A program made the translations under genes and the position numbers. Shown piece after piece: positions 1-9,223 of a stretch of 64,000 bases of DNA. The notes below the pieces were generated by a model. The model did not search any database, had not been told where the DNA came from, and was given only the letters and a program-made list of their open reading frames with translations. Position 1 is the stretch's first letter; each line of letters starts with the position of its first letter. The stretch lies in contig CALSPH010000001.1 of NCBI GenBank assembly GCA_943788195.1, positions 1,623,595-1,687,594 of the forward strand. Direction: 5' to 3'. This DNA is from an uncultured Bacteroidia bacterium. Lineage in GTDB: Bacteria; Bacteroidota; Bacteroidia; NS11-12g; UBA955.

Positions 1-1
1 C

Positions 2-1078
2 GTGGTGAATGGAGCACAATCCATCACAGTCATATTAAATCAGCGCAAGCGAGAATACAAAGCAGAATTAATTGGAGTAGACCCAAGCACTGATTTAGGC
101 TTACTTAAAATTGAAGCCAATAATTTACCGAGCTTGGTTTTTGGCAATAGCGATGAAGTAGAAGTCGGGGAATGGGTTTTGGCAGTGGGTAATCCATTTA
201 ACCTTACCAGTACGGTTACTGCTGGAATTGTAAGTGCAAAAGGAAGAAATATCAATATTGTCAATAATAAATTTCCAATTGAAAGTTTTATTCAAACGGA
301 TGCGGCAATTAATCCTGGAAACAGCGGAGGTGCATTGGTTAACCTCAAAGGAGAACTTATTGGTGTAAATACTGCCATTGCAAGTAAGACGGGTTCATAC
401 AGCGGCTATGGATTTGCTATTCCTGCAAATATTGCCAATAAGATTGTCAAAGATTTAATTGAGTATGGTAAAGTGAAGCGTGGCTTTACGGGTGTAACCG
501 TGCAGGACATTGATTATACATTACAAAAAGAAAAAAGCATCTTTATTGATAAAGGAGTATATGTTGCTGGATTGTTGGAGGACGGGCCAGCTGAGAAAGC
601 AGGTATGCGAGTGGGAGATATCATAACAGCAATCAATGATAAGGCGATTGACTCTAAAGCGAATTACGATGAGGTGATATCTTATTATCGTCCAAGTAAC
701 GAGTTGGAAGTGAAGTATCTTAGAAATAATGTCAATAAAACAGTTAAAATCAAACTTCAAACCGAAGAAGAAAATACCCAACTCATACGGAAGTATACCA
801 TTCATAGTGATGACCTTGGTGCTGATTTTACACCAATATCTAAAGCGGAGAAGACGCTTTATGGGATTAGTGATGGAATACGTGTGAATGCCGTGCAAAG
901 AGGCTATATTGCACGCATGGGTATAAATGACGGTTTCATTATTACTAAATACAATGGCAAATCGTATAGTAAGGCAGAAGATTTGATTGCGGCAATGACG
1001 GTCAAGCGTGGCCGTATTGAAATTGAAGGGATCGGTCCGAATGGAGGACGAAGAAAAATGTCATTTTACGGATACTAG
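2..1078 (+). CDS. HtrA/DegP-family serine protease, 5' truncated by the window edge
   Basis: Periplasmic trypsin-like protease and chaperone that degrades misfolded envelope proteins. The reading frame is open to the left edge, so the signal peptide and catalytic His lie outside the window. In the visible 358 residues the catalytic Asp is D31 in [10 protein letters not shown] and the nucleophile is S108 in GNSGGAL. Two PDZ domains follow, at about residues 160-255 (with [13 protein letters not shown]) and 275-358. The domain order protease-PDZ-PDZ is that of DegP/DegQ. The 3' end overlaps the start of the FkbM gene by 38 nt, an unusually long overlap. Confidence 0.95.
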   Translation: MVNGAQSITVILNQRKREYKAELIGVDPSTDLGLLKIEANNLPSLVFGNSDEVEVGEWVLAVGNPFNLTSTVTAGIVSAKGRNINIVNNKFPIESFIQTDAAINPGNSGGALVNLKGELIGVNTAIASKTGSYSGYGFAIPANIANKIVKDLIEYGKVKRGFTGVTVQDIDYTLQKEKSIFIDKGVYVAGLLEDGPAEKAGMRVGDIITAINDKAIDSKANYDEVISYYRPSNELEVKYLRNNVNKTVKIKLQTEEENTQLIRKYTIHSDDLGADFTPISKAEKTLYGISDGIRVNAVQRGYIARMGINDGFIITKYNGKSYSKAEDLIAAMTVKRGRIEIEGIGPNGGRRKMSFYGY

Positions 1079-1853
1079 ATTGAGGTCGTTAATTATACGA
1101 TATGCACTCAGCTGGTTTAGAAAGAACCTAGCCAAAAAGAAGCACTTTGCTTTATTTCAGCAACTTCAAAATATTTCGAATGAAGGACTTGGGTATGGAA
1201 ATGATGCGATCATTTCTCGAGCTGAAATCGCTTTGATTGAACGAGTTGCATCCGTTCTTCCCAAGAATCCGATTGTATTTGATGTGGGGGCCAATGAAGG
1301 GGATTACTTGAAGCATTGGATTGCTCATAATGCAGTAATCCATGCCTTTGAACCAGGCGCAGAAGCATTTGAAATATTGAAAACAACTTATACCGATGCT
1401 GCGGTAATGAATCAATTGGCTTTGGGAGCTGTAGAAGGTGAAGTAGATTTTTATAAGGAAGAACATGATAACAAACTAAATAGCTTAGTAAAACGCAATC
1501 ATTCCAAGCATCAATGGAGTAAGGGTAGTCAGGTTGAGTGCAAGACCTTAGATACCTATTGCGTTGTGCATAATATTGCCGCAATTGATTTTCTAAAGAT
1601 TGATACCGAAGGGTATGAAATGGAAGTGCTAAAAGGGGCAAAGGGTATGCTTAAAAATATCCAGTATATCCAATTTGAATTTGGTGGAGCGCATATTGAG
1701 AATGGGGTTTTCTTTAGAGATTTTTATCAATTATTGAGCCCGATGTTTACCTTATATCATTTAGTGCAAGATGGTCAAGTTGAAATTGAATCCTATCACG
1801 AGAAATTAGAAAATTTTACTGGTGCCAATTTCTTAGCAGTTAATAGAACTTAG
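1041..1853 (+). CDS. FkbM-family SAM-dependent methyltransferase
   Basis: 270-residue O-methyltransferase of the FkbM family; members methylate sugars or small molecules, but the substrate here is unknown. The SAM-binding motif I is at about residues 81-89 (DVGANEGDY), followed by an acidic motif in [12 protein letters not shown], and the FkbM hallmark [18 protein letters not shown] lies near residue 190. I chose ATG 1041 over the non-ATG start at 1008, but TTG 1080, just after the htrA stop, is also possible and would remove the overlap. No surface-polysaccharide genes adjoin it, so context gives no substrate hint. Confidence 0.88.
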   Translation: MEDEEKCHFTDTRLRSLIIRYALSWFRKNLAKKKHFALFQQLQNISNEGLGYGNDAIISRAEIALIERVASVLPKNPIVFDVGANEGDYLKHWIAHNAVIHAFEPGAEAFEILKTTYTDAAVMNQLALGAVEGEVDFYKEEHDNKLNSLVKRNHSKHQWSKGSQVECKTLDTYCVVHNIAAIDFLKIDTEGYEMEVLKGAKGMLKNIQYIQFEFGGAHIENGVFFRDFYQLLSPMFTLYHLVQDGQVEIESYHEKLENFTGANFLAVNRT

Positions 1854-1854
1854 A

Positions 1855-2301
1855 ATGAAAGTATTTAATTCTAGGAAGGATAGACTCTTTAAAGGCATTT
1901 TCTATGGAACAATAATCGTTGATTTTATACCTTTAGTTATGCTTTTTTTTATACCATTGGACGAGAGCTCTGTGGTTTGGGTATCAATGATTGGCACAGC
2001 AATTTTATGTTTCGTAATCAATATTTGGCTTATATGGGCTCTTGTTTCTACGCATTATATCATAGATGAAGAATTTGTTAAATATCAATTTGGGCCTCAT
2101 AAAGGCAAAGTTCGGATAGATGAAATAAAAGAAGTCAGAATTGGTGAAACACAATGGGCAGGAATGAGAAAAATAGCCTTAGCACAGAATGGATTAATCA
2201 TCAAATATAAGTACAGTAATATGTATATAAGCCCAATATCAAATGAGGTTTTTGTAAAGGAACTGTTAAAAGTGAATCCTCATATTCGAGTAATAGAGTA
2301 A
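1855..2301 (+). CDS. PH-domain-like (bPH_4 type) membrane protein
   Basis: 148-residue protein with two hydrophobic segments (about residues 13-32 and 42-63) followed by a soluble C-terminal half. The end, with ISPISNEVFVKELLKVNPHI, matches the pattern of bacterial PH-domain family bPH_4 as I remember it (I-S-P-x-x-x-x-x-F-x-x-x-L-x-x-x-N-P). Function in this family is not known; the soluble part probably faces the cytoplasm. It starts one base after the FkbM stop, so the two are probably cotranscribed. Family assignment is from pattern only. Confidence 0.7.
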   Translation: MKVFNSRKDRLFKGIFYGTIIVDFIPLVMLFFIPLDESSVVWVSMIGTAILCFVINIWLIWALVSTHYIIDEEFVKYQFGPHKGKVRIDEIKEVRIGETQWAGMRKIALAQNGLIIKYKYSNMYISPISNEVFVKELLKVNPHIRVIE

Positions 2302-2307
2302 GTTAAA

Positions 2308-3621
2308 CTACTGTTTAGTCAAACCTTGTTTATAAGTCGTTAATGCTCTTTCTCTAGCAAATTTATGCTCAACAATTGCTTCTGGGTATTGAGACGTACC
2401 CAGCTCTGGAACCCATTTTTTAATATAAACGCGTTCTTTATCAAATCTTTCCGTTTGCAAATAGGGGTTAAATATTCTAAAATATGGAGCGGCATCACAA
2501 CCTGAACCTGCTGCCCATTGCCATCCACCATTATTTGCTGATAGATCAAAGTCCAGCAACTTTTTAGCAAAATAGGCTTCGCCCCATTTCCAATCAATCA
2601 GCAAGTGTTTGCAAAGGAAACTTGCTACAATCATTCGCACACGGTTGTGCATATAGCCTGTGTTATTCAATTCGCGCATACCAGCGTCTACAATCGGGTA
2701 ACCCGTTACACCGTTGCACCAAGCATTGAAATGCTTTTCGTTGTTGCTCCATTCAATTTGATTATACTGGGGTTTGAATGCACCTTCAGTAACATGTGGG
2801 AATTGAAATAGTATCATCTTATAAAAGTCACGCCATATCAGTTCATTTAGAAATGTTGGATTAAGCTTACTGGCTTTTCTTACTTTATCTCGTATACTTA
2901 TTGTGCCGAAACGAAAATGAATTCCAAGTTTGCTAGTGCCTTCCAGAGCAGGAAAATCGCGTGTTGCATGATACGATTCAATAATTTTCTGCGATACATT
3001 AATAGGTGGGTAGTCGCTGTCGTTTTCCTCAAATCCCATATCGGATAATGAAGGCATTTTACTGGATATATTTATGTGGAAGAAGTTGTTTAGGTTTTCT
3101 TCACTTGGGAAAGGTTCTGAATGTGCAGTGTCGTTAAATTTTATAAGCCATTGCTTACTATAAGGCGTGAAAACAGTATAGGGCTTACCATCTTTTTTTA
3201 CAATTTCATTTTCTTCAAATATCACCTGATCCTTACAGCCTTTAAATGAAATTTGTTTTTCTTTACATAGGTTTCTTATTTCATTATCACGAACCATGGC
3301 GTAGGGTTCATAGTCTTTATTCGTTATTACTTCTTGTAAATTATATTCATTGAATAGAATTTGAAATGCTTCAGCCGGTGTGGTGTAAAAAACACGAAGG
3401 TCAGAACCCATATTGCTGATTTCTTGCTTAAGGACTTGTATGGTTTTATGGATAAATTGAACGCGTTGATCATTTTTATCCTCAAGTTTGTCAAGTATAT
3501 TTTTATCAAAAATGAAGATGGGTAAAACAGGTGTGGTGCCTTTCAGTGCATGGAAAAGTCCAGCATTATCTTTTAGACGCAAGTCGCGCCTAAACCAAAA
3601 AACAGTTATTTTAGTTTTCAT
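2308..3621 (-). CDS. phr: Class I cyclobutane pyrimidine dimer photolyase
   Basis: 437-residue blue-light DNA repair flavoenzyme that splits UV-induced pyrimidine dimers. The N-terminal antenna domain opens with VFWFRRDLRLKDN. The C-terminal FAD domain has ELIWRDFYKM, MHNRVRMIVASF and GWQWAAGSGCDAAPYFRIFN, which hold the FAD contacts and the Asn and Met of the CPD-photolyase active site. That favours repair photolyase over a signalling cryptochrome. Its ATG overlaps the end of the upstream epimerase gene by 11 nt, so the two form an operon read away from the CarH-like regulator, which suggests light-induced expression. Confidence 0.95.
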   Translation of the reverse strand: MKTKITVFWFRRDLRLKDNAGLFHALKGTTPVLPIFIFDKNILDKLEDKNDQRVQFIHKTIQVLKQEISNMGSDLRVFYTTPAEAFQILFNEYNLQEVITNKDYEPYAMVRDNEIRNLCKEKQISFKGCKDQVIFEENEIVKKDGKPYTVFTPYSKQWLIKFNDTAHSEPFPSEENLNNFFHINISSKMPSLSDMGFEENDSDYPPINVSQKIIESYHATRDFPALEGTSKLGIHFRFGTISIRDKVRKASKLNPTFLNELIWRDFYKMILFQFPHVTEGAFKPQYNQIEWSNNEKHFNAWCNGVTGYPIVDAGMRELNNTGYMHNRVRMIVASFLCKHLLIDWKWGEAYFAKKLLDFDLSANNGGWQWAAGSGCDAAPYFRIFNPYLQTERFDKERVYIKKWVPELGTSQYPEAIVEHKFARERALTTYKQGLTKQ

Positions 3622-4516
3622 TTAATGGCATATTTAGTGCTTCAGAGAGCAATTTATGCTCAAATCCGCGATTTTCTGACACCCATTTACTTGGGATGAC
3701 ATGCTTGCTTGATAAAATAACCTGAGCCATTTCGCCAAAAATTAGTTTGAGGATAAAAGCAGGAATATTTGGTAAAAACAGGGGTCTGTTTTCGTTTTGA
3801 CAAATACGTTTAATCATTTCCTTGAGTTGAACTGGATTGGGCGCGGTAGCATTATATATTCCTTGAACTGAGTCATCTGTGATGGACTTAAAGTACATAT
3901 CGACCATATCATCCTTGCTTATCCAGCTTACCCATTGTTTTCCTGAACCTGGAACCGCAGCAATGTAATATTTCGCCAATTTAGCAATCTGTTCATAAAA
4001 TCCACTGCTTTGGTCAATCACAATTCCTGATCTAAAGAGGGTGGTTGAAATACCATGTTCTTGGTATGGAATTATTGTATTCTCCCATTCCTTGCACAAG
4101 GTCGCCATAAAGTCAGAACCTTGGGCACTTTGTTCATTTGCATTCATGCAATTCTCATCAAAAATTCCAATCGCACCTGCGGAAATATATTTTTTTATCG
4201 TTTTGTTTAACCTTTTAATAGTGTCCAAAAGTAGTGCCGCTCCACCCACTCTGCTTTGTACAAGCACACGCTTCCTTTCCTTAGTCCAGCTTTGGTTTGC
4301 GATACCTGCACCTGCAAGGTGAACTATGTAATTTACCCCCTCAAAAGCACGGTCATCAATTTCTCTTTTATCGATGTTCCAGTAATAAATATTTTGCTTT
4401 TCGGAAGTTTTGTTTAAATTTGCAGTCAAGAATTTGACTTCAAAGTCATTTTTTTGAAGCTTGTGGCTTAAATGTTTACAAATTGAGCCACTGGCACCCG
4501 TTATTAATACAGACAT
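3611..4516 (-). CDS. TIGR01777-family NAD(P)-binding epimerase/SDR
   Basis: 301-residue extended short-chain dehydrogenase of the TIGR01777 (YfcH-like) family; the reaction is unknown. The dinucleotide-binding loop is GASGSIC at residues 7-13. The third glycine of the usual GxxGxxG is Cys13, which is odd. The internal DMVDMYFKSI and the C-terminal VIPSKWVSENRGFEHKLLSEAL segments are typical of the family, whose C-terminus carries a DUF1731-like domain. A longer frame to 4615 exists, but Met at 4516 starts exactly at the Rossmann strand and is preferred. It is cotranscribed with the photolyase, a pairing I recall from other Bacteroidota. Confidence 0.85.
   Translation of the reverse strand: MSVLITGASGSICKHLSHKLQKNDFEVKFLTANLNKTSEKQNIYYWNIDKREIDDRAFEGVNYIVHLAGAGIANQSWTKERKRVLVQSRVGGAALLLDTIKRLNKTIKKYISAGAIGIFDENCMNANEQSAQGSDFMATLCKEWENTIIPYQEHGISTTLFRSGIVIDQSSGFYEQIAKLAKYYIAAVPGSGKQWVSWISKDDMVDMYFKSITDDSVQGIYNATAPNPVQLKEMIKRICQNENRPLFLPNIPAFILKLIFGEMAQVILSSKHVIPSKWVSENRGFEHKLLSEALNMPLNEN
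4393..4422 (+). promoter_or_regulatory. Candidate Bacteroidota promoter for the CarH-like regulator
   Basis: TTTG at 4393-4396, an 18-nt spacer and TAAATTTG at 4415-4422 match the Bacteroidota -33/-7 consensus. It lies inside the divergent epimerase gene and would give a leader of roughly 110 nt for the regulator at 4539. The position inside coding sequence means a chance match is possible. Confidence 0.4.
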
Positions 4517-4528
4517 AGAATATTTAAA

Positions 4529-4536
4529 CAAAAATA
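4529..4536 (-). promoter_or_regulatory. Candidate -7 element for the epimerase-photolyase operon
   Basis: Read on the minus strand this is TATTTTTG, matching TAnnTTTG, 12 nt upstream of the epimerase ATG at 4516. It occupies most of the 22-bp gap to the divergent regulator ATG at 4539. A regulator bound here could block the operon. I see no clear -33 TTTG at normal spacing. Confidence 0.4.
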
Positions 4537-4538
4537 GG

Positions 4539-5486
4539 ATGACAAAAGTTTCAGAAATTGTAGAAAATAAAAACAAAATATCAAAATCTGATGTAAGGGA
4601 TAAATACTTCATCAAGGATCTTGAGAATATTACTGGAATTAAAGCCCATACTATTCGAATTTGGGAGCAACGTTATAATATACTAGAACCAAAGCGGACT
4701 GATACAGCGGTACGTTATTACGAGGAGGATGATCTTAAATTTATTCTCAACGTGGCTATTCTTAATCGGAATGGTTACAAGATTTCGAAACTTGCGAAGC
4801 TAACTCGAGAAGAAATTGCCAAGAAATGCTTAAGTATTTCTGAGACCAGCCCAGAGTATGAGTCTCAAATTAACGCATTAACTTCTGCCATGTTGGAATT
4901 TGACGAGCGTGAGTTTAATAAAATTCTCTCTATTAATATCCTGAAAATGGAAATGGAAAATTGTATGATCGAAATCATATTCCCATTCTTATCACATGTA
5001 GGTGTTTTATGGAGTGCAGGCAGTATTCATCCCGCCCACGAACATTTTATAACCAACTTAATTCGCCAAAGACTTTATGTAAGTATAGATAACTTAGCTG
5101 CTCACCCAAGTATTGGAACGCAAAAATTCCTATTATTTGTTCCTTCAGGAGAGCCACATGATATTGGCTTGTTGTTTGCTAATTATATACTCCGCGCCAG
5201 AGGTTATGAAGTTATTTACCTTGGAACAGGCTTACCGATTGAAGATTTGAACAATATCTTTAAGGTGCATGATCCAAATTATATATTTACTTCTTTGACC
5301 AGTATGAATTCTGAGCTTCCAACCCAGATTTATATCAATGCAATTGCGAAGTCATGGCCTAATAAAGAAATCTACATTACAGGACCTCAAGTGAATAAGC
5401 GAAATGACTTGAAAATGCCTGAAAACGTAGTGAAAGTTGAGAACCCGACCCACTTTATCCAATTGGTGGATGAATTGGTGAAATAA
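4539..5486 (+). CDS. MerR-family regulator with B12-binding domain (CarH-like photoreceptor)
   Basis: 315-residue DNA-binding regulator predicted to bind adenosylcobalamin and to repress in the dark. A MerR winged helix at residues 24-95 (IKAHTIRIWEQRYNILEPKR) is followed by a helical cap domain at about 105-190 and a Rossmann B12-binding domain at about 195-315. The lower-ligand motif is GEPHDIG at 204-210, with H207. W158, E168 and H169 fall at the spacing I recall for the capping W131, E141 and H142 of Thermus CarH. The residue after the Trp is Ser159, where CarH has His132. Start ATG 4539 was chosen because the frame upstream to 4461 is only the shadow of the epimerase. Placement next to a photolyase supports light control. 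Confidence 0.87.
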   Translation: MTKVSEIVENKNKISKSDVRDKYFIKDLENITGIKAHTIRIWEQRYNILEPKRTDTAVRYYEEDDLKFILNVAILNRNGYKISKLAKLTREEIAKKCLSISETSPEYESQINALTSAMLEFDEREFNKILSINILKMEMENCMIEIIFPFLSHVGVLWSAGSIHPAHEHFITNLIRQRLYVSIDNLAAHPSIGTQKFLLFVPSGEPHDIGLLFANYILRARGYEVIYLGTGLPIEDLNNIFKVHDPNYIFTSLTSMNSELPTQIYINAIAKSWPNKEIYITGPQVNKRNDLKMPENVVKVENPTHFIQLVDELVK

Positions 5487-5491
5487 TCTTA

Positions 5492-5520
5492 TTTGAACAA
5501 CTACTTATTTCTTAAATTTG
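5492..5520 (+). promoter_or_regulatory. Promoter of the ABC ATPase gene
   Basis: TTTG at 5492-5495, a 17-nt spacer and TAAATTTG at 5513-5520 match the Bacteroidota consensus closely. The GTG start at 5528 is only 7 nt beyond the -7 element, so the transcript would be leaderless or nearly so. Confidence 0.6.
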
Positions 5521-5527
5521 GAGCCAA

Positions 5528-7111
5528 GTGAACAATTTGGTTCTAAGCATTTCCGACCTTCATATATCCTTTCATTCTGAAAGTATAACCTCTAAAGCAT
5601 TACACGGCATTAATGTCCTTGTTCACGCGGGCAAATGTGTGGGTGTTGTGGGCGAGTCGGGGTCAGGTAAATCCATCACATTTCTTGCAGCAATTGGATT
5701 GTTAAATCCCAAAGGGAAAATTACCCAAGGCGAAATCACCTTTCATAATAAGGAAGAAATTCAAAAATTTGGACCCAAAATGAGGCATTGTCCCTGGCTT
5801 GGTGATGGGGTTTCTATTATTTTTCAAGAACCATTAACCGCACTTAATCCTACCATGCGATGTGGTAGTCAAGTGTTGGAGGCCATTAAAACAAAGGCAG
5901 ATCGCAATAATGTCATTGAACTATTTGAACAGGTTAAACTGGATTTGCCGGATAAAATATATCAATCCTATCCCCATGAAATTAGTGGAGGTCAGCGGCA
6001 AAGAGTTATGATAGCTATGGCTTTGGCTGCAAAACCACTGCTAATTATTGCAGATGAACCCACTACCGCGTTGGATCCCAAAGTGCAGGACGAGGTGCTT
6101 AGTTTATTGAAAAATTTATGCCTTGAACGAAATGTGGCCTTAGTCTTGATAAGTCATGATTTAGACGCAGTGGAAGCTTATGCAGATGATGTTTACGTGT
6201 TTTATCAAGGAAAAGTAATGGAGCAAGGAACTGCATCCGAAGTGTTTGCGAATCCTAAAAACAATTATACCAAAGCTTTGATTGGGAGTAAGCGATCCTT
6301 TGAGAATAGAGAGATGATGCTTCCGAAAATGGAAGATTTGATGGAAGGAAAAGTTAAGCAGATTATTCGGCCCTCTATTGCCATAGAAGATAACATTTTA
6401 GTAACACAGGGGTTAAGCAGGATGTATACACCTGATGTAGGTTTGAAGCCATTGAGTATTGAGTTGCGCAAAGGAGAGGTTTTAGCGATTGCAGGTAGAT
6501 CTGGGTCAGGTAAAAGTACCTTTGCTAAATTGCTTTTGCAAATAGAACGATGGGATGGCGGCAATGTGCTATTGCATGGCGAACAACTGCTTAAAAACCC
6601 CAAACGATATCGGTGGATACAAATGGTTTTTCAAGACCCGTATTCAAGTTTACATCCTTCCATTCGTGTAATGGATGCGTTGATTGAAGTAATTCGGGTG
6701 CATAAATTGGCGAAGAGTCGAAAGCAAGCCAAATTAAGAGCCCGTGAACTCTTATTAACAGTGGGAATTGATGAGACCCAGTTTAATAAGTACCCACACC
6801 AATTTAGTGGGGGACAACGACAACGCATTTCAATTGCACGTGCATTGGCTGTTGAGCCTGAGGTAATTGTAATGGATGAAGCTGTTGCAGCATTAGATCT
6901 TTCGATACAGGCTAAAATCATCAATTTATTAATTGATTTGCAAAGGCAGTTTAAACTGAGCTTTGTTTTTATAACCCATGATATTCATGTGGTTGAATAT
7001 TTTGCAGACCGAGTAGCGCTGCTTGAATATGGTGAATTAAAAGAAATTGGCCCCATTGAAAAAATGCTACCCATATTAAAAAAAGAATTTAAAAGTGAAG
7101 AACATAAATGA
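5528..7111 (+). CDS. Fused twin-ATPase ABC transporter protein (oligopeptide/nickel DppD-DppF type)
   Basis: 527-residue cytoplasmic energy subunit with two complete ABC ATPase domains in one chain. Domain 1 has Walker A GESGSGKS at 42-49, signature ISGGQRQR at 152-159 and Walker B LLIIADEP at 171-178. Domain 2 has Walker A GRSGSGKS at 323-330, signature FSGGQRQR and Walker B VIVMDEA. This matches the DppD/DppF pair fused (YejF-like), used for peptide or nickel import. No permease or binding-protein gene adjoins it; an OppA-like lipoprotein is encoded 37 kb away at 42799. The start is GTG, just behind a good promoter. It overlaps the RNase R gene by 17 nt. Confidence 0.92.
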   Translation: MNNLVLSISDLHISFHSESITSKALHGINVLVHAGKCVGVVGESGSGKSITFLAAIGLLNPKGKITQGEITFHNKEEIQKFGPKMRHCPWLGDGVSIIFQEPLTALNPTMRCGSQVLEAIKTKADRNNVIELFEQVKLDLPDKIYQSYPHEISGGQRQRVMIAMALAAKPLLIIADEPTTALDPKVQDEVLSLLKNLCLERNVALVLISHDLDAVEAYADDVYVFYQGKVMEQGTASEVFANPKNNYTKALIGSKRSFENREMMLPKMEDLMEGKVKQIIRPSIAIEDNILVTQGLSRMYTPDVGLKPLSIELRKGEVLAIAGRSGSGKSTFAKLLLQIERWDGGNVLLHGEQLLKNPKRYRWIQMVFQDPYSSLHPSIRVMDALIEVIRVHKLAKSRKQAKLRARELLLTVGIDETQFNKYPHQFSGGQRQRISIARALAVEPEVIVMDEAVAALDLSIQAKIINLLIDLQRQFKLSFVFITHDIHVVEYFADRVALLEYGELKEIGPIEKMLPILKKEFKSEEHK

Positions 7112-9191
7112 TATTGGTGAAGAGGTTGTAAAAATCTTAGACCAAAAAAACGGGGTATTAAATCCCAAACAAATACGAAGTAGACTAGCTCAAAACGGCT
7201 ATTCAATTAAGGATCATGACCTCCAATACTTATTGGATAAATTAATCAAGCAAAAGAAAGTTTTACGGGTAGACAAGAATAAGTATCGTATTAGTTTTAA
7301 TCTCAAGCCCTTGATTGGCAGATTGGATTTTACAAAACGCGGAAGTGCGTATTTCCTAAGTGAAAACGGCTCGGATATCTTTATTCATGAAACCAATGTA
7401 GGCAATGCCCTCGCAAATGATCTGGTGGAAATTAAAATCACTCCACGAGGGAAAAAGAAGGAAGGTAAAGTGGTACGTGTTGTTGAACGGGGTAATCCAT
7501 ATATTGTTGCTGGCGTAATGGAGCAGGGTGGAAGATACCGCATTTTGCCAAGGGGCAACAGCTACTTTCCTGCACATCAACTCCAAGTTGATTTATTGGA
7601 TTATAAAGCAGCCCATGGCGATTTGATTAAGCTAAAAATTGATGACTCTCAATCCAGTCGTAGGGTGAGTGCATATTGGGTTGAAACCTTAGGGAAAGTA
7701 GGGGATAACAACACCGAAATGCATGCCATTGTGAATGAATTTGGATTTTCCACTCATTTTAATCCGGATACTGAAAAGGAAGCGGATCAATTATCGCATA
7801 CCATTGAAAAATCAGAAATTGCCAAGCGAAAGGATATTCGAGATGTGTTAACGTTTACCATTGACCCTAAAACCGCAAAGGACTTTGATGACGCCTTGAG
7901 CTATGAAGAGCGCGAGAATCAAATCGTGGTTGGGGTTCATATTGCGGATGTTTCACATTACGTAAAAGCAGATACGGCATTAAACGCGGAAGCCGCTGAG
8001 CGCGCCACCAGTGTATATTTAGTCGATAGAACCATCCCAATGCTCCCAGAAGTATTATCCAACGAGCTTTGTAGCCTAAAACCCAATGTAGACCGATTGG
8101 CTTTTAGCGTATTCTTTTCAGTGACGAAAGAAGGGGTCATTACAGGGAAAGAAATTACCAAAACCGTCATTCATTCAGATCGAAGGTTTGCATATGAAGA
8201 TGCGCAAGAAATTATTGAAGGGAAGCCGGATGAGAAGTTAGCCACTGCAATCTTATTTTGCAATAAGGTGGCCTTAAAGCTGAAAGAGCAGCGTTTTGCC
8301 AATGGCGCCATCAATTTTGAGACTCCAGAAGTACGTTTTGTCTTGGATGAAAGCGGAAAGCCGATTGGCCTACAAACCAAAGTGCGCAAAGAGGCGCATA
8401 AGATGATTGAAGAGTGGATGTTGATGGCTAATAAAACCATTGCCAAATTCATGAAGAAAGAGGGGGCTAAAATTCAAGCTCCATTTGTGTATCGAACCCA
8501 CGATGAACCTTCATATGAGAAACTCGTGGACCTTAAAATGTTTGCCAAGAAATTCGGGCATACCATTCATATTGAGAGCATGAAATCCCTGTCAGCCGAC
8601 ATCAATAAGCTGGTTAAAGCAATTGAAGGAAAACCAGAAGAGTACTTATTAAATAATTTAGCCATCCGAAGTATGGCTAAAGCAGTGTATACTACACAGA
8701 AAAGCAGCCATTTTGGTTTAGCGTTTAAGTACTATTGTCATTTCACCTCACCGATCCGTAGGTATCCTGATTTGTTATGCCATCGTTGGATCCATCGTTT
8801 TTTAACGAATAAAGAAAAAGGCGATATGGGCAAGTTAGAAGGCCTTGCTAAACACAGCTCAATGATGGAGCAAAAGGCATCTGATGCAGAACGTGCAAGT
8901 ATAAAATATAAACAAGCCGAATTTCTGCAAACACGGATTGGAGAAGAGTTTGCCGGTGTGGTATCTGGATTAACGGAGTGGGGCATTTATGCGGCAATTC
9001 CGGAGTTTAATGCAGAAGGAATGATCCGCATCAGTGATATTGAGCACGGGTCCTATTACTATGATGAAAGCAGTAAAACCGTAAAATCAAGACATGGAGG
9101 CAAGCCTTTGATGATGGGTTCTGAGATTAAAGTGAAAGTGTTGGATGCAAATCCATTGGATCGTAAGATTGACTTGGCTTTGGTGAAATAA
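7095..9191 (+). CDS. rnr: Ribonuclease R
   Basis: 698-residue processive 3'-to-5' exoribonuclease that degrades structured RNA. An N-terminal winged helix (about residues 8-65) is followed by cold-shock domains (about 70-200), the RNB catalytic domain (about 245-570) with IDPKTAKDFDDAL carrying the Mg-binding Asp residues D257, D263, D265 and D266, and a C-terminal S1 domain (about 615-697). The length fits the RNase R family. The start is GTG at 7095, inside the end of the ABC gene, which suggests translational coupling. In trans-translation systems RNase R works with SmpB, encoded here at 38955. Confidence 0.95.
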   Translation: MKNINDIGEEVVKILDQKNGVLNPKQIRSRLAQNGYSIKDHDLQYLLDKLIKQKKVLRVDKNKYRISFNLKPLIGRLDFTKRGSAYFLSENGSDIFIHETNVGNALANDLVEIKITPRGKKKEGKVVRVVERGNPYIVAGVMEQGGRYRILPRGNSYFPAHQLQVDLLDYKAAHGDLIKLKIDDSQSSRRVSAYWVETLGKVGDNNTEMHAIVNEFGFSTHFNPDTEKEADQLSHTIEKSEIAKRKDIRDVLTFTIDPKTAKDFDDALSYEERENQIVVGVHIADVSHYVKADTALNAEAAERATSVYLVDRTIPMLPEVLSNELCSLKPNVDRLAFSVFFSVTKEGVITGKEITKTVIHSDRRFAYEDAQEIIEGKPDEKLATAILFCNKVALKLKEQRFANGAINFETPEVRFVLDESGKPIGLQTKVRKEAHKMIEEWMLMANKTIAKFMKKEGAKIQAPFVYRTHDEPSYEKLVDLKMFAKKFGHTIHIESMKSLSADINKLVKAIEGKPEEYLLNNLAIRSMAKAVYTTQKSSHFGLAFKYYCHFTSPIRRYPDLLCHRWIHRFLTNKEKGDMGKLEGLAKHSSMMEQKASDAERASIKYKQAEFLQTRIGEEFAGVVSGLTEWGIYAAIPEFNAEGMIRISDIEHGSYYYDESSKTVKSRHGGKPLMMGSEIKVKVLDANPLDRKIDLALVK

Positions 9192-9223
9192 TCATTGACA
9201 ACGCATAATAAAATGTTGCTTAC

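Noticed and set aside
4461-4538. N-terminal extension of the MerR regulator
   Set aside because: This frame is antisense to the epimerase start and shows no MerR-like sequence; ATG 4539 fits the domain.
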